DNA of 64,000 nucleotides from positions 6,262,001 through 6,326,000 of the forward strand of contig NZ_CP070619.1 in NCBI RefSeq assembly GCF_017068395.1. Direction: 5' to 3'. The stretch's first letter is position 1. Each line of letters begins with the position of its first letter. The notes beneath the pieces are model-generated. The model worked only from the letters and a program-made list of their open reading frames with translations, had not been told where the DNA came from and made no database searches. Shown one piece after another: positions 18,697 through 27,184 of the stretch. A program made the translations under genes and the position numbers. The DNA comes from Rhodococcus pseudokoreensis. Lineage in GTDB: Bacteria; Actinomycetota; Actinomycetes; Mycobacteriales; Mycobacteriaceae.

Positions 18697-18706
18697 GAGA
18701 AATGTC

Positions 18707-20044
18707 ATGGGAGCTACCCGCTCCGCTGTTCACGACAGCGAAATCGGTGCGAGGACGTTGAAGAAGGTGTCGTACCGCATCCTTCCCTTCGTCATGTTGC
18801 TGTACATCTTCAACTACATGGACCGCACCAACATCAGCTACGCGCAATTGGGGATGCAGCACGAGCTCGGCATCACGGTCGGGACGTTCGGCGCCGTGGC
18901 GTCGATCTTCTTCCTGGCCTACGTCGTGTTCGAGATCCCCTCCAACATGGCGCTGAAGAAGTTCGGCGCGCGCATCTGGCTGGCCCGCATCGCGATCACG
19001 TGGGGCATCGTCACCGTGATCATGGGCTTCGTCAACAGCGTCACGCAGCTCTACGTGGCCCGCATCGCCCTCGGCATCGCCGAGGCCGGTCTCTTCCCCG
19101 GACTGCTGCTGTACCTGACGTTCTGGTTCCGCTCGAGTGAGCGTGCCCGGGCCATCGCCATGATGGCCATGGCGCAGCCGATCGCCATGATCGTCGGTTC
19201 CTTCACCGGCGGTCTGATCCTCGACCACATCTCCTGGTTCGATATGAGCGGCTGGCGCTGGGTGTTCATCCTGCAGGGTGCGCCGACGATCGTGCTGGGC
19301 CTGATCGTCCTCGTCTACCTGCCCAACCGACCGCGTGAGGCGAAGTTCCTGACCACGCAGGAATCCGAGTGGCTCGAAGGTGAGATCACCGCGGAGTACC
19401 AGGAGCCCGACACCCACGCGGGTGTGAAGGAGCAGCTCGGCGCGATCAAGAACCGGAAGATCCTGCACCTCGCCGTCGCGAACCTGTTCGCAGCGTGCGG
19501 GCTGTACGGCTTCACGTTCTTCCTGCCGCAGATCGTCAAGCAGATGGATCCGAGCTACTCGGCCACCAACATCGGATTCCTCGGCGCTGTGCCGTTCGTG
19601 GTCGGGGCTGTCGGAATGCTCCTGATCAGCCGCTATTCGGATCGGACCGGCGAGCGCAAGCTGTTCGTCATCGGCCTGATGGTCCTCGCCGCGGTGGGGT
19701 TGTTCGGCACCATCCTGTTCCGGCACTCGCCGGTGCTGGCGCTGACGTCGCTGTCGATGGTGGCGGTCGGTGTTCTCGGGTACATGGCACCGTACTGGGC
19801 GATGGCGGCGCAGGTACTCACCCGCGCCGAGACCGCCGTCGGTCTCGCAGCCATCAACACCATCGCCGCGATGGGCGGATTCTTCGGTCCCTACGTGATC
19901 GGAAAGAACGCCACGGCCGACGACGTCACCATCGGCTTGTACTTCCCGATCGGGTGCCTGCTGGTCTGTGCCGTCATGCTCGCGTTCCTGAAGATCCCGA
20001 AGACGGAGCCTGTCGAATTGGAAGAAACAGCCAGCGTCAACTAG
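18707..20044 (+). CDS. MFS transporter, anion:cation symporter (ACS) family
   Basis: 445 residues, 12 membrane helices. The first helix carries the ACS signature IFNYMDRTNISYAQLGM, and the loop after helix 4 has GIAEAGLFPGLLLYLTFWF. This family imports organic anions such as 4-hydroxyphenylacetate, phthalate, tartrate and glucarate. As last gene of the IclR-linked operon it probably imports that operon's substrate, which would then be a carboxylate. The stop TAG forms the first bases of a dyad at 20042 proposed as a MarR site. Confidence 0.85.
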   Translation: MGATRSAVHDSEIGARTLKKVSYRILPFVMLLYIFNYMDRTNISYAQLGMQHELGITVGTFGAVASIFFLAYVVFEIPSNMALKKFGARIWLARIAITWGIVTVIMGFVNSVTQLYVARIALGIAEAGLFPGLLLYLTFWFRSSERARAIAMMAMAQPIAMIVGSFTGGLILDHISWFDMSGWRWVFILQGAPTIVLGLIVLVYLPNRPREAKFLTTQESEWLEGEITAEYQEPDTHAGVKEQLGAIKNRKILHLAVANLFAACGLYGFTFFLPQIVKQMDPSYSATNIGFLGAVPFVVGAVGMLLISRYSDRTGERKLFVIGLMVLAAVGLFGTILFRHSPVLALTSLSMVAVGVLGYMAPYWAMAAQVLTRAETAVGLAAINTIAAMGGFFGPYVIGKNATADDVTIGLYFPIGCLLVCAVMLAFLKIPKTEPVELEETASVN

Positions 20045-20059
20045 TTCATGGATATACTA
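20042..20059. promoter_or_regulatory. Candidate MarR operator upstream of the marR-type gene
   Basis: TAGTTCATGGATATACTA agrees at 14 of 18 positions with TAGTTAATGTGTTTACTA upstream of hmgA (20719-20736), with identical ends TAGTT and TACTA-type arms. It lies 54 bp before the MarR gene, fitting autoregulation. Confidence 0.5.
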
Positions 20060-20113
20060 AAAGCGGAGGTGGCGGGCGCTGGGCCCGCCACCGGCTCGCG
20101 ATAGGGTTCCCCC

Positions 20114-20668
20114 ATGACCGATGACGTAGCGCCGGTGCCTGTCGAGGTGCCCGACAGCCTCGACTTCTGGTCGTTCATCGAACTGGCGAACAGGCGTCTG
20201 AGCACCGAATACGGTTCGACGCACGAACTCGCCACGCAGGTGCTCCTGACGTTGAACCGTGCGTCGAACGTGGTGACGTACGACCTGGAGTCGTCGATCC
20301 ACCGACCGCGCGGGCTGTCGTGGTCGGCGTTCCGGTTGATGTTCGTGACGTGGCTGGCGGGGCCGGTCGAGTCGAAGACCGCCGCCAAGCTCACCGGCAT
20401 GAGCCGGGCCGCCGTGTCGAATTTGACGAAAACGCTGGTCAGTGGTGGTTTGATGGAGCGGGCTCCGGACGAGCGGGACGGCCGGTCGGTCCAGTTGTCG
20501 CTCACGGAGAAGGGTCGCAGCGAGATCGGCGAGATCTACCGCGAGCAGAACGAGCGCGAACACGCGTGGGCGAGTGTCCTCACCGAGCCGGAGCAGCGCA
20601 TTCTCGTCATGCTGCTCGACAAGCTGATCACCAACCGCAGCCAGTTCGACGTCCGCGGCCGTAACTGA
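20114..20668 (+). CDS. MarR-family transcriptional regulator
   Basis: 184 residues. Winged helix-turn-helix in the middle and C-terminal part: SSIHRPRGLSWSAFRLMF, SKTAAKLTGMSRAAVSNLTKTL (recognition helix), and the wing MERAPDERDGRSVQLSLTEKG with the typical DxRD...L..T..G pattern. It has a longer N-terminus than typical MarR proteins. It lies 99 bp upstream of hmgA, and a shared dyad lies before both genes, so it probably controls homogentisate breakdown and itself, responding to homogentisate or a related aromatic. Confidence 0.87.
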   Translation: MTDDVAPVPVEVPDSLDFWSFIELANRRLSTEYGSTHELATQVLLTLNRASNVVTYDLESSIHRPRGLSWSAFRLMFVTWLAGPVESKTAAKLTGMSRAAVSNLTKTLVSGGLMERAPDERDGRSVQLSLTEKGRSEIGEIYREQNEREHAWASVLTEPEQRILVMLLDKLITNRSQFDVRGRN

Positions 20669-20718
20669 CCCTGCTTGGCCTCCCCGAAAAACCCGTGCTT
20701 GCCATCACGCCCTCAATT

Positions 20719-20736
20719 TAGTTAATGTGTTTACTA
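20719..20736. promoter_or_regulatory. Candidate MarR operator upstream of hmgA
   Basis: TAGTTAATGTGTTTACTA is an 18-bp palindrome with one mismatched pair in the arms (TAGTTAA / TTTACTA). It lies 31 bp before the hmgA ATG and closely matches the site before the MarR gene at 20042. Confidence 0.55.
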
Positions 20737-20767
20737 CTACGGACACGCACTTCTAGGGAGGCCGGTC

Positions 20768-21967
20768 ATGGCGTTCTATCGGCACGTGGGCAACATTCCG
20801 CCCAAGCGGCACACGCAGCACCGTGACGACAACGGTCAGCTCTACTTCGAGGAGTTGATGGGAGAAGAGGGCTTCTCCTCGGACTCCTCGCTGCTCTACC
20901 ACCGCCACATCCCGTCGGCGATCGTCGACGCCACGGTGTGGGAGCTGCCCGACCAGAGCACCACCCCCAATCACCCGCTCAAGCCGCGCCACCTGAAGTT
21001 GCACGACCTCTTCCCGGAGACGGTCTGGGCCGACACGGACGTGGTCACCGGACGCCGGCTGATCCTCGGCAATGCCGACGTCCGCATCTCCTACGTGGTC
21101 GCGGCCAAGGAGTCGCCGCTGTACCGCAACGCGATCGGCGACGAGATGGTGTACGTCGAATCCGGTGCCGCCACCGTCGAAACCGTGTTCGGTGCGCTCG
21201 ATGCGAAGCAGGGCGACTACGTCCTGATTCCGATGTCGACCACGCACCGCTGGATTCCACAGGGCCCGGAACCGTTGCGCGCCTACGCGATGGAAGCCAA
21301 CAGCCACATCGTCCCGCCGAAGCGCTACCTGTCCCGGTTCGGCCAGCTGCTCGAGAACGCGCCGTACTGCGAGCGCGACCTGCACGGGCCGTCCGACACG
21401 CTGCAGTCCGAGGGCACGGACGTCGAGGTGCTCGTCAAGCACAGGACGTCACACGGGATCGTCGGCACGCGAATGGTTTACCCGCAGCATCCCTTCGACG
21501 TCGTGGGCTGGGACGGCTGCCTGTACCCGTACACGTTCAACATCTCCGACTACGAGCCCATCACCGGACGGGTGCACCAGCCGCCGCCGGCGCATCAGGC
21601 GTTCGAGGGCAACAACTTCGTCATCTGCAACTTCGTACCCCGCAAGGTCGACTACCACCCGCTGTCGATTCCGGTGCCGTACTACCACTCGAACGTCGAT
21701 TCCGACGAGATCATGTTCTACTGCGGCGGAGACTACGAGGCGCGCAAGGGTTCCGGCATCGGGCAGGGTTCCATCTCGATCCACCCGGGCGGCCACGCGC
21801 ACGGACCGCAGCCGGGCTCGTACGAACGCAGCATCGGGGCCGAGTTCTTCGACGAACTCGCCGTCATGGTCGACACGTTCCGTCCGCTCGAACTCGGCGA
21901 GGGCGCACTCGCCTGCGAGGACTCGGGCTATGCCTGGACCTGGGCGGGACGGGGGCCGAAGCAGTGA
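20768..21967 (+). CDS. hmgA: Homogentisate 1,2-dioxygenase
   Basis: 399 residues. It cleaves the ring of homogentisate to maleylacetoacetate with a mononuclear non-haem iron. The metal-site region is visible as YYHSNVDSDEIMFYCGG (His and Glu ligands) and HPGGHAHGPQPG (second His ligand). It is shorter than the ~440-residue proteobacterial and human enzymes, as is usual for the actinobacterial type. ATG has SD gggaggccggtc. The following gene's GTG overlaps the stop; with fahA the three form one operon for tyrosine/homogentisate catabolism. No hydroxyphenylpyruvate dioxygenase gene is in the window. Confidence 0.93.
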   Translation: MAFYRHVGNIPPKRHTQHRDDNGQLYFEELMGEEGFSSDSSLLYHRHIPSAIVDATVWELPDQSTTPNHPLKPRHLKLHDLFPETVWADTDVVTGRRLILGNADVRISYVVAAKESPLYRNAIGDEMVYVESGAATVETVFGALDAKQGDYVLIPMSTTHRWIPQGPEPLRAYAMEANSHIVPPKRYLSRFGQLLENAPYCERDLHGPSDTLQSEGTDVEVLVKHRTSHGIVGTRMVYPQHPFDVVGWDGCLYPYTFNISDYEPITGRVHQPPPAHQAFEGNNFVICNFVPRKVDYHPLSIPVPYYHSNVDSDEIMFYCGGDYEARKGSGIGQGSISIHPGGHAHGPQPGSYERSIGAEFFDELAVMVDTFRPLELGEGALACEDSGYAWTWAGRGPKQ

Positions 21968-22833
21968 TCCCCGCTCTCTTCTCCGGTCTCTGCGACGACG
22001 CCGCGCTGTTTCCGCCCGGAAACGCGCCGCTCCCCGACGCTCTGCCCGCGCACGCCAGGCATCTGTCGGCGCCGTACGGGGATCTCGTCGGCCCCTTCGT
22101 GTTTCCCGTCGCCCGGCTGGACGAACTGACGGCCGGTGCGATCGAATTGAGCCTGACGTTGCCCGGTGGCCCGGCTACTCTCGAACCCGCACTGGACCGC
22201 CTCGCGCAGATCGACGGTGCCAAGGCTGTCGCACTCGAGATCGCGGCGCCCGCCGAACAGACGGCCACGGAGTTCTTTGCCGCACTGGACGCCGCCGCGG
22301 ACTTGATCTCCGGTTGTGAGGTGTTCGTCGAGGTTCCGCGCGGCGAGCGCCGGGCCGACTTCCTCGCCGCATTCGTCGGCGGCCCGTTCGCGGCGAAGTT
22401 CCGCACGGGAGGCGTTGTCGCCGAGGCCTACCCGGACGAGCGCGAACTCGCGTCCGCTGTGCGCGCCGCCGTCACGACTCGTGTCCCGTTCAAGGCCACG
22501 GCCGGACTGCACCACGCCGTCCGCAACACCGATCCGCACACCGGCTTCGAGCAGCACGGGTTCCTCAACGTGCTTCTCGCCACCCGGCACGCACTCGACG
22601 GCGCCGACACCGACCGGATCGCCGCGACCCTCGCGGAGCGTGACGGCACCCGGATCGCCCGCGAGCTGAGCGACCTCCCCGCAGACGTCGTCGGCGCCGT
22701 CCGCACCGCCTTCCGATCCTTCGGCACGTGCAGCATCCTCGAGCCCCTCGAAGATCTCGTCGCACTGCACCTCGTGCCGACGTCCGCCCTCGCCGATGAA
22801 CACGCTTCCGCTGATGAAGGAGCCCACGCATGA
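21964..22833 (+). CDS. Uncharacterised protein between hmgA and fahA
   Basis: 289 residues from a GTG that overlaps the hmgA stop; it overlaps fahA by 4 bp, so it is coupled on both sides. I do not recognise the family. Visible conserved-looking stretches are LFSGLCDDAALFPPGNAPL near the N-terminus, FVEVPRGERR, KFRTGG, and FKATAGLHHAVRN, with alternating strands and helices that suggest a barrel-like enzyme; lysines in the last two stretches are possible active-site residues. No signal or membrane segment. It occupies the slot where the maleylacetoacetate isomerase step is needed, but it looks like neither a zeta-class glutathione transferase nor a DinB-type mycothiol isomerase. Confidence 0.8.
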   Translation: MIPALFSGLCDDAALFPPGNAPLPDALPAHARHLSAPYGDLVGPFVFPVARLDELTAGAIELSLTLPGGPATLEPALDRLAQIDGAKAVALEIAAPAEQTATEFFAALDAAADLISGCEVFVEVPRGERRADFLAAFVGGPFAAKFRTGGVVAEAYPDERELASAVRAAVTTRVPFKATAGLHHAVRNTDPHTGFEQHGFLNVLLATRHALDGADTDRIAATLAERDGTRIARELSDLPADVVGAVRTAFRSFGTCSILEPLEDLVALHLVPTSALADEHASADEGAHA

Positions 22834-24011
22834 CCGCCCTCGAGATTCCCGCCGATTCCCTGTTCGGGTTGGAGAACCTGCCGTACGGCGTGTTCTCGAC
22901 CGCGGACTCGGCCCCCCGGGTCGGTGTGCGGGTGGGAGATTCCGTCGTGGATCTCGCCGCCACCCTGGGCGACGACGTCTTCGCGCAGCCCACCCTCAAC
23001 GCGTTCATGGCGCAGGGCCCGGACCGCTGGAGCGAGGTTCGCCGGCAGATCACCGAACTCGTCCAGGGCGACGTCGCCGACACGGCCGTGTTCGCGGTCG
23101 AGGACGTGACGATGCACCTGCCGGTGGCCGTCGCGGACTACGTCGACTTCTACGCGTCCGAGAATCACGCCACCAACCTCGGACGACTGTTCCGCCCCGA
23201 CTCCGAGCCGCTGACGCCCAACTGGAAGCACCTGCCGGTCGGATACCACGGGCGGTCGAGCACCGTCATCGTGTCGGGCGTCGACGTGGTCCGGCCGTGC
23301 GGGCAGCGCAAGGCCCCGAATCAGGACGCCCCCGACTTCGGGCCGTCCCGCCGCCTCGACATCGAGGCCGAGATGGGCTTCCTCGTCGGCGTCCCGACGA
23401 AGCTGGGGGAGACCATCACCCCGGATCGATTCGCGGACTACGTGTTCGGCGCGGTCGTCGTGAACGACTGGTCTGCCCGCGACATCCAGGCCTGGGAGTA
23501 CGTTCCGCTCGGCCCGTTCCTCGGGAAGAGTTTCGCGACGTCCATCTCCCCGTGGGTGGTGCCGCTGGCGGCTCTCGAGGCGGCCCGCATCGACACCCCG
23601 ATCCAGGATCCGCAGCCGCTGCCGTACCTGCGCGGCGAGGAGAAGTGGGGTCTGGACATCGACCTGGCCGTCGAATGGAACGGGCACGTCGTGTCGCGGC
23701 CGCCGTACGCGCAGATGTACTGGTCGCCGGCGCAGATGCTCGCGCACACCACGGTCAACGGTGCCACGGCCAGCACGGGTGATCTGTTCGCGTCGGGCAC
23801 CATCTCGGGACCCGAGAAGGACCAGCGTGGTGCGTTCATCGAACTGACGTGGGGTGGGCAGGAACCCGTCGTCGTGGGCGACGAGAAGCGCACGTTCCTC
23901 GAGGACGGCGACGAGATCGCCATCTCCGCCACCGCCCCGGGCCCGAACGGCACCCGCATCGGCTTCGGTGAGGTGCGGGCCCGCATTGCTCCCCCCGTGA
24001 GTACTTCTTAA
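22830..24011 (+). CDS. fahA: Fumarylacetoacetase
   Basis: 393 residues. It hydrolyses fumarylacetoacetate to fumarate and acetoacetate, the last step of homogentisate catabolism. Landmarks: VDFYASENHATNLGRLFRP (catalytic-site Asp/His region), WKHLPVGYHGR, DIEAEMGFLVG and VVVNDWSARDIQAWEY (metal ligands), LGKSFATSISPWVV, and the C-terminal GDEIAISATAPGP. ATGA overlap with the gene before. The last codons (VSTS and the TAA stop) are contributed by the 46-bp palindrome copy 2, so the natural C-terminus has probably been replaced or extended by the repeat. Confidence 0.93.
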   Translation: MTALEIPADSLFGLENLPYGVFSTADSAPRVGVRVGDSVVDLAATLGDDVFAQPTLNAFMAQGPDRWSEVRRQITELVQGDVADTAVFAVEDVTMHLPVAVADYVDFYASENHATNLGRLFRPDSEPLTPNWKHLPVGYHGRSSTVIVSGVDVVRPCGQRKAPNQDAPDFGPSRRLDIEAEMGFLVGVPTKLGETITPDRFADYVFGAVVVNDWSARDIQAWEYVPLGPFLGKSFATSISPWVVPLAALEAARIDTPIQDPQPLPYLRGEEKWGLDIDLAVEWNGHVVSRPPYAQMYWSPAQMLAHTTVNGATASTGDLFASGTISGPEKDQRGAFIELTWGGQEPVVVGDEKRTFLEDGDEIAISATAPGPNGTRIGFGEVRARIAPPVSTS

Positions 24012-24039
24012 CCGCCGGCGGTTAACAAGTACTCACGGG
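23994..24039. repeat. 46-bp palindrome, copy 2
   Basis: The most symmetric copy: outer arms CCCGTGAGTACTT and AAGTACTCACGGG, inner arms TTAACCGCC and GGCGGTTAA. It begins within the last codons of fahA and supplies its TAA stop. The next gene starts 15 bp later. Same 46-bp length as the copies at 14249 and 30674. Confidence 0.92.
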
Positions 24040-24054
24040 TGGTAGGCAGTAGTC

Positions 24055-24837
24055 ATGACCGAGAACTTCGTCGAGACCACTGCCTTGCCGGACACCGGCG
24101 TCGCGTTCCTCACCCTGAACCGCCCCGACCAGCGCAATCCGCTGTCGTCCGAGGCCATGCGGGATGTCACCGCTGCGCTTCGGAAGCTGGGCGACGACGA
24201 CACCACCCGCGTCGTCGTCATCAGGGCTGCAGGACCGGTGTTCTCCGCGGGTCACGACCTGAAGGAGATGATCGGCCGCACGCTGGAGGACGAGCAGGCC
24301 ATCTTCGACACCTGCGTCGAGATGATGCAGGCCGTGCAGGACATTCCGCAGCCGGTCATCGCGTCCGTGCAGGGCGCGGCGGTTGCGGCGGGCTGTCAGC
24401 TCGCGGCGTCGTGTGACCTGGTGGTGGCGTCGTCGAACGCCGTGTTCGGGACGCCGGGAGTGAAGATCGGCCTGTTCTGCTCGACCCCGATGGTGGCGCT
24501 CAGCCGCGCGATCGGACGCAAGCGTGCACTGCAGATGCTGCTGACAGGCGAGACGATCGATGCCGAGACCGCGGCCGACTGGGGTCTGGTGAACCTGGTG
24601 GTCAAGCCGGAGGAACTCGACGTGCAGACCCGGGCGCTCGCCGCGAAGATCACGAAGGCCAGCCCGCTCACCGTGAAGATCGGCAAGCAGGCGTTCTACC
24701 GCCAGATCGACCTGCCCCAGGACGAGGCGTACCGGGCGATGGCCGAGACGATGGCCACCAACGCCGTCACCTGCGACGCCCAGGAAGGCATGCAGGCGTT
24801 CGTCGAGAAGCGCACCCCGCAGTGGCAGGGAAAATAG
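24055..24837 (+). CDS. Crotonase-fold protein, ECHDC3-like
   Basis: 260 residues. Crotonase fold with oxyanion-hole stretch FSAGHDLKEM, then AAGCQLAASCDLVVASSNAVFGTPG and IGLFCSTPMVALSRAIGRK, which is the pattern of the ECHDC3 subgroup. The two glutamates used by classical enoyl-CoA hydratases are not in their usual places (Gln in GCQLA; Ser/Thr in the CSTP stretch), so hydratase activity is doubtful. Short gap after the 46-bp repeat; not part of the homogentisate operon by overlap. A role in acyl-CoA metabolism is inference. Confidence 0.82.
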   Translation: MTENFVETTALPDTGVAFLTLNRPDQRNPLSSEAMRDVTAALRKLGDDDTTRVVVIRAAGPVFSAGHDLKEMIGRTLEDEQAIFDTCVEMMQAVQDIPQPVIASVQGAAVAAGCQLAASCDLVVASSNAVFGTPGVKIGLFCSTPMVALSRAIGRKRALQMLLTGETIDAETAADWGLVNLVVKPEELDVQTRALAAKITKASPLTVKIGKQAFYRQIDLPQDEAYRAMAETMATNAVTCDAQEGMQAFVEKRTPQWQGK

Positions 24838-24918
24838 CCCTCCGCGACAGGCCCTGCGTGCATTGCGTGGTGTAGCGAACCGGCGAAAGATCAGGGGTGC
24901 AGTGGCTGCGGCCGCGGG

Positions 24919-24938
24919 CCGTCGGCGCCCGCCGACGG
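24919..24938. terminator. Hairpin downstream of the ECHDC3-like gene
   Basis: CCGTCGGC (24919-24926) pairs perfectly with GCCGACGG (24931-24938) around a 4-nt loop, 82 bp after the stop. No T-run. A terminator is possible but it is short. Confidence 0.35.
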
Positions 24939-25008
24939 TGGACCGCGACAGGCCGGCCACCGAGAATGTTCTCACTGCGGGGCGACTGTCCCGCGGGAGG
25001 TGACATCG

Positions 25009-25617
25009 ATGTTCATTCAGATCATTCAAGGAAAGGTGTCGGACGAGGCCGGCCTCGTCCGGTGCATGGACCGCTGGACCGAGGACATCCGTCCGGGGGC
25101 GACGGGCTTCCTCGGATGCACCCAGGGATTGTGCGACGACGGAACGTTCATCGCACTGGCGCGATTCGAATCCGCCGAAGCGGCCCGGCTCAACAGTGAG
25201 CGTCCCGAGCAGGGCGCCTGGTGGGCGGAGACCGAGCGGTGCTTCGACGGCCCGGTGTCCTTCATGGACTGCCCCGAGGTGGCCGAGTGGATGGGCGGCG
25301 GTTCGGACGACGCGACGTTCGTGCAGGTCATGGAGGGCCACACGACGGACGCGCACCGGATGCGGGAGTTGCTGGACGAGGCTGCCGACCGGGTGCACGA
25401 ACTGCGACCGGAGATCCTCGGTGGGACGTTGTGCACGTACGGCGACGGCGGATACGTCGAGGCGGTGTACTTCACATCCGAAGCGGAGGCCCGTTCCCAC
25501 GAGAAGTTGGAGATACCGGACGACCTGAGGTCGTTGTTCGAGGAGGAGGGCCGCCTGACCGACGACGTGACGTACTACGACATGCATTCGCCGATGCTGG
25601 TGTCGGCTGGGAGGTAG
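25009..25617 (+). CDS. Tandem dimeric alpha+beta-barrel protein, function unknown
   Basis: 202 residues. Two similar halves, each starting with a strand of the MFIQIIQGKV / TFVQVMEGHT type followed by helix-strand units (ARFESAEAARLNSE; YFTSEAEARSHEKL), as in proteins with two ferredoxin-like antibiotic-monooxygenase-type units. ATG 25009 is preferred over GTG 25000 because gggagg lies 8 nt upstream. No signal or membrane segment. It lies between the crotonase and acyl-CoA-ligase genes; no specific function can be assigned. Confidence 0.7.
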   Translation: MFIQIIQGKVSDEAGLVRCMDRWTEDIRPGATGFLGCTQGLCDDGTFIALARFESAEAARLNSERPEQGAWWAETERCFDGPVSFMDCPEVAEWMGGGSDDATFVQVMEGHTTDAHRMRELLDEAADRVHELRPEILGGTLCTYGDGGYVEAVYFTSEAEARSHEKLEIPDDLRSLFEEEGRLTDDVTYYDMHSPMLVSAGR

Positions 25618-25660
25618 CGAACCTCTGGCGAGGTAGTTGGACGTCCTATAACCTTCGTGC

Positions 25661-27184
25661 ATGAGTCTGGATGCGCGCACCGATACCGTCGACGGAGTGC
25701 TGCGGCGCTCGGCCGCCAAGTTCCCCGACCGCAGGGCGCTGACGTTCGAGGACCGCACGTGGACGTACCGGGAACTCGACGACGGGGTCAGCCGCGCTGC
25801 CGCCTACCTGCAGTCGCTGGGACTGTCGGCCGGTGAGCGCGTCGCCGCGTACGGCACCAACTCGGACGCGTACACGATCGGGTTCCTGGCCTGCGCGCGT
25901 GCGGGTCTCGTGCACGTTCCGGTCAATTATGCGCTCAAGGGCGAAGAGCTGACCTATCTGGTGTCGCAGTCCGGGAGCGCCGCGGTGCTGGTCGATCCGG
26001 CCTTGCGGGGCACCCTCGACTCGGTCCGGGACGGGCTGGACCTGCGCCACGTGGTGCCGCTGCGCGACGCCGAGGATTCCCTGCTCGCCCACAGCGGCTC
26101 CGGCGACGTGCCCGCAGTGGCCACTCCGGTCGCGTCCATCGACCTGGCGCAACTGCTGTACACGTCGGGGACGACGTCGAAGCCGAAGGGCGCCATGATG
26201 ACTCACGGCGGGCTCGTGCACGAGTACGTCTCCTCCGTGATCGCCCTCGCGCTGAGCGAGGGGGACAATCCGCTGATCTGCATGCCGCTGTACCACTCCG
26301 CGGGCATGCACGTGTTCATGCTGCCGTACCTGTCGGTGGGCGCCTCGGTGAATCTGATGCAGACCCCGGATATTCCGGAGATCCTGCGGCGCATCGAAGC
26401 CGATCGCATCGGCTCGCTGTTCCTGGCCCCGACCGTGTGGGTGCCGCTCGCCGGACATCCCGATCTCGAGACCCGCGACCTGTCGTCGCTGAAGAAGGCG
26501 CAGTACGGTGCGTCGATCATGCCGGTGACGGTGCTGAACCGGCTGCGCGAACGCTACCCCGACCTCGGCTTCTACAACTGCTTCGGGCAGTCCGAGATCG
26601 GGCCGCTCGCCACGGTGCTGCAGCCCGCCGAACACGAGGCGCGCCCGTCGTCGTGCGGCAAGGCCGTGTTCTTCGTCGAGACCCGGGTGGTGGATCCGGA
26701 CGGCAACGACGTTCCGGACGGCACGCCGGGCGAGGTGCTCTACCGTTCGCCCCAACTGTGTCTGGGGTACTGGGACAATCCCGACGCCACCGCGGACGCG
26801 TTCCGCGACGGCTGGTTCCATTCGGGCGATCTGGTGACGCGGGACCCGGAGGGGTACATCACCGTCGTCGACCGCATCAAGGACGTCATCAACACCGGCG
26901 GCATCCTGGTGGCGTCGCGGGAGGTCGAGGACGCCGTCTACACGCACCCGGCCGTCGCCGAGGTGGCCGTCATCGGGACGCCGGACGACAAGTGGATCGA
27001 GGCGATCACCGCGGTGGTGGTGCTGCGGGAGGACGCGTCCGGCGTGACCCCGGACGGGTTGATCGCCCACGTCAAGGAGCGCATCGCGCCGTTCAAGGTG
27101 CCCAAGCAGGTGGTGTTCGTGGACGAGTTGCCTCGCAACCAGAGCGGCAAGCTGCTCAAACGCGAACTGCGCGCCAAGCTCTGA
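25661..27184 (+). CDS. Acyl-CoA synthetase (AMP-binding, FadD type)
   Basis: 507 residues. AMP-forming ligase motifs: P-loop LLYTSGTTSKPKGAM, FYNCFGQSEIGPLA (aromatic/ATP motif), YRTGD-equivalent WFHSGDLVTRD, and the C-terminal lysine in NQSGKLLKRELR. It would activate a carboxylic acid to its CoA thioester; chain type is not readable. Start ATG 25661. Its stop is immediately followed by the stop of the converging LacI gene with no base in between. Confidence 0.88.
   Translation: MSLDARTDTVDGVLRRSAAKFPDRRALTFEDRTWTYRELDDGVSRAAAYLQSLGLSAGERVAAYGTNSDAYTIGFLACARAGLVHVPVNYALKGEELTYLVSQSGSAAVLVDPALRGTLDSVRDGLDLRHVVPLRDAEDSLLAHSGSGDVPAVATPVASIDLAQLLYTSGTTSKPKGAMMTHGGLVHEYVSSVIALALSEGDNPLICMPLYHSAGMHVFMLPYLSVGASVNLMQTPDIPEILRRIEADRIGSLFLAPTVWVPLAGHPDLETRDLSSLKKAQYGASIMPVTVLNRLRERYPDLGFYNCFGQSEIGPLATVLQPAEHEARPSSCGKAVFFVETRVVDPDGNDVPDGTPGEVLYRSPQLCLGYWDNPDATADAFRDGWFHSGDLVTRDPEGYITVVDRIKDVINTGGILVASREVEDAVYTHPAVAEVAVIGTPDDKWIEAITAVVVLREDASGVTPDGLIAHVKERIAPFKVPKQVVFVDELPRNQSGKLLKRELRAKL

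Noticed and set aside
20938..21963. Upstream extension of the gene between hmgA and fahA
   Set aside because: That part of the frame overlaps hmgA and is an Arg-rich shadow; the GTG at 21964 overlapping the hmgA stop is the natural start.
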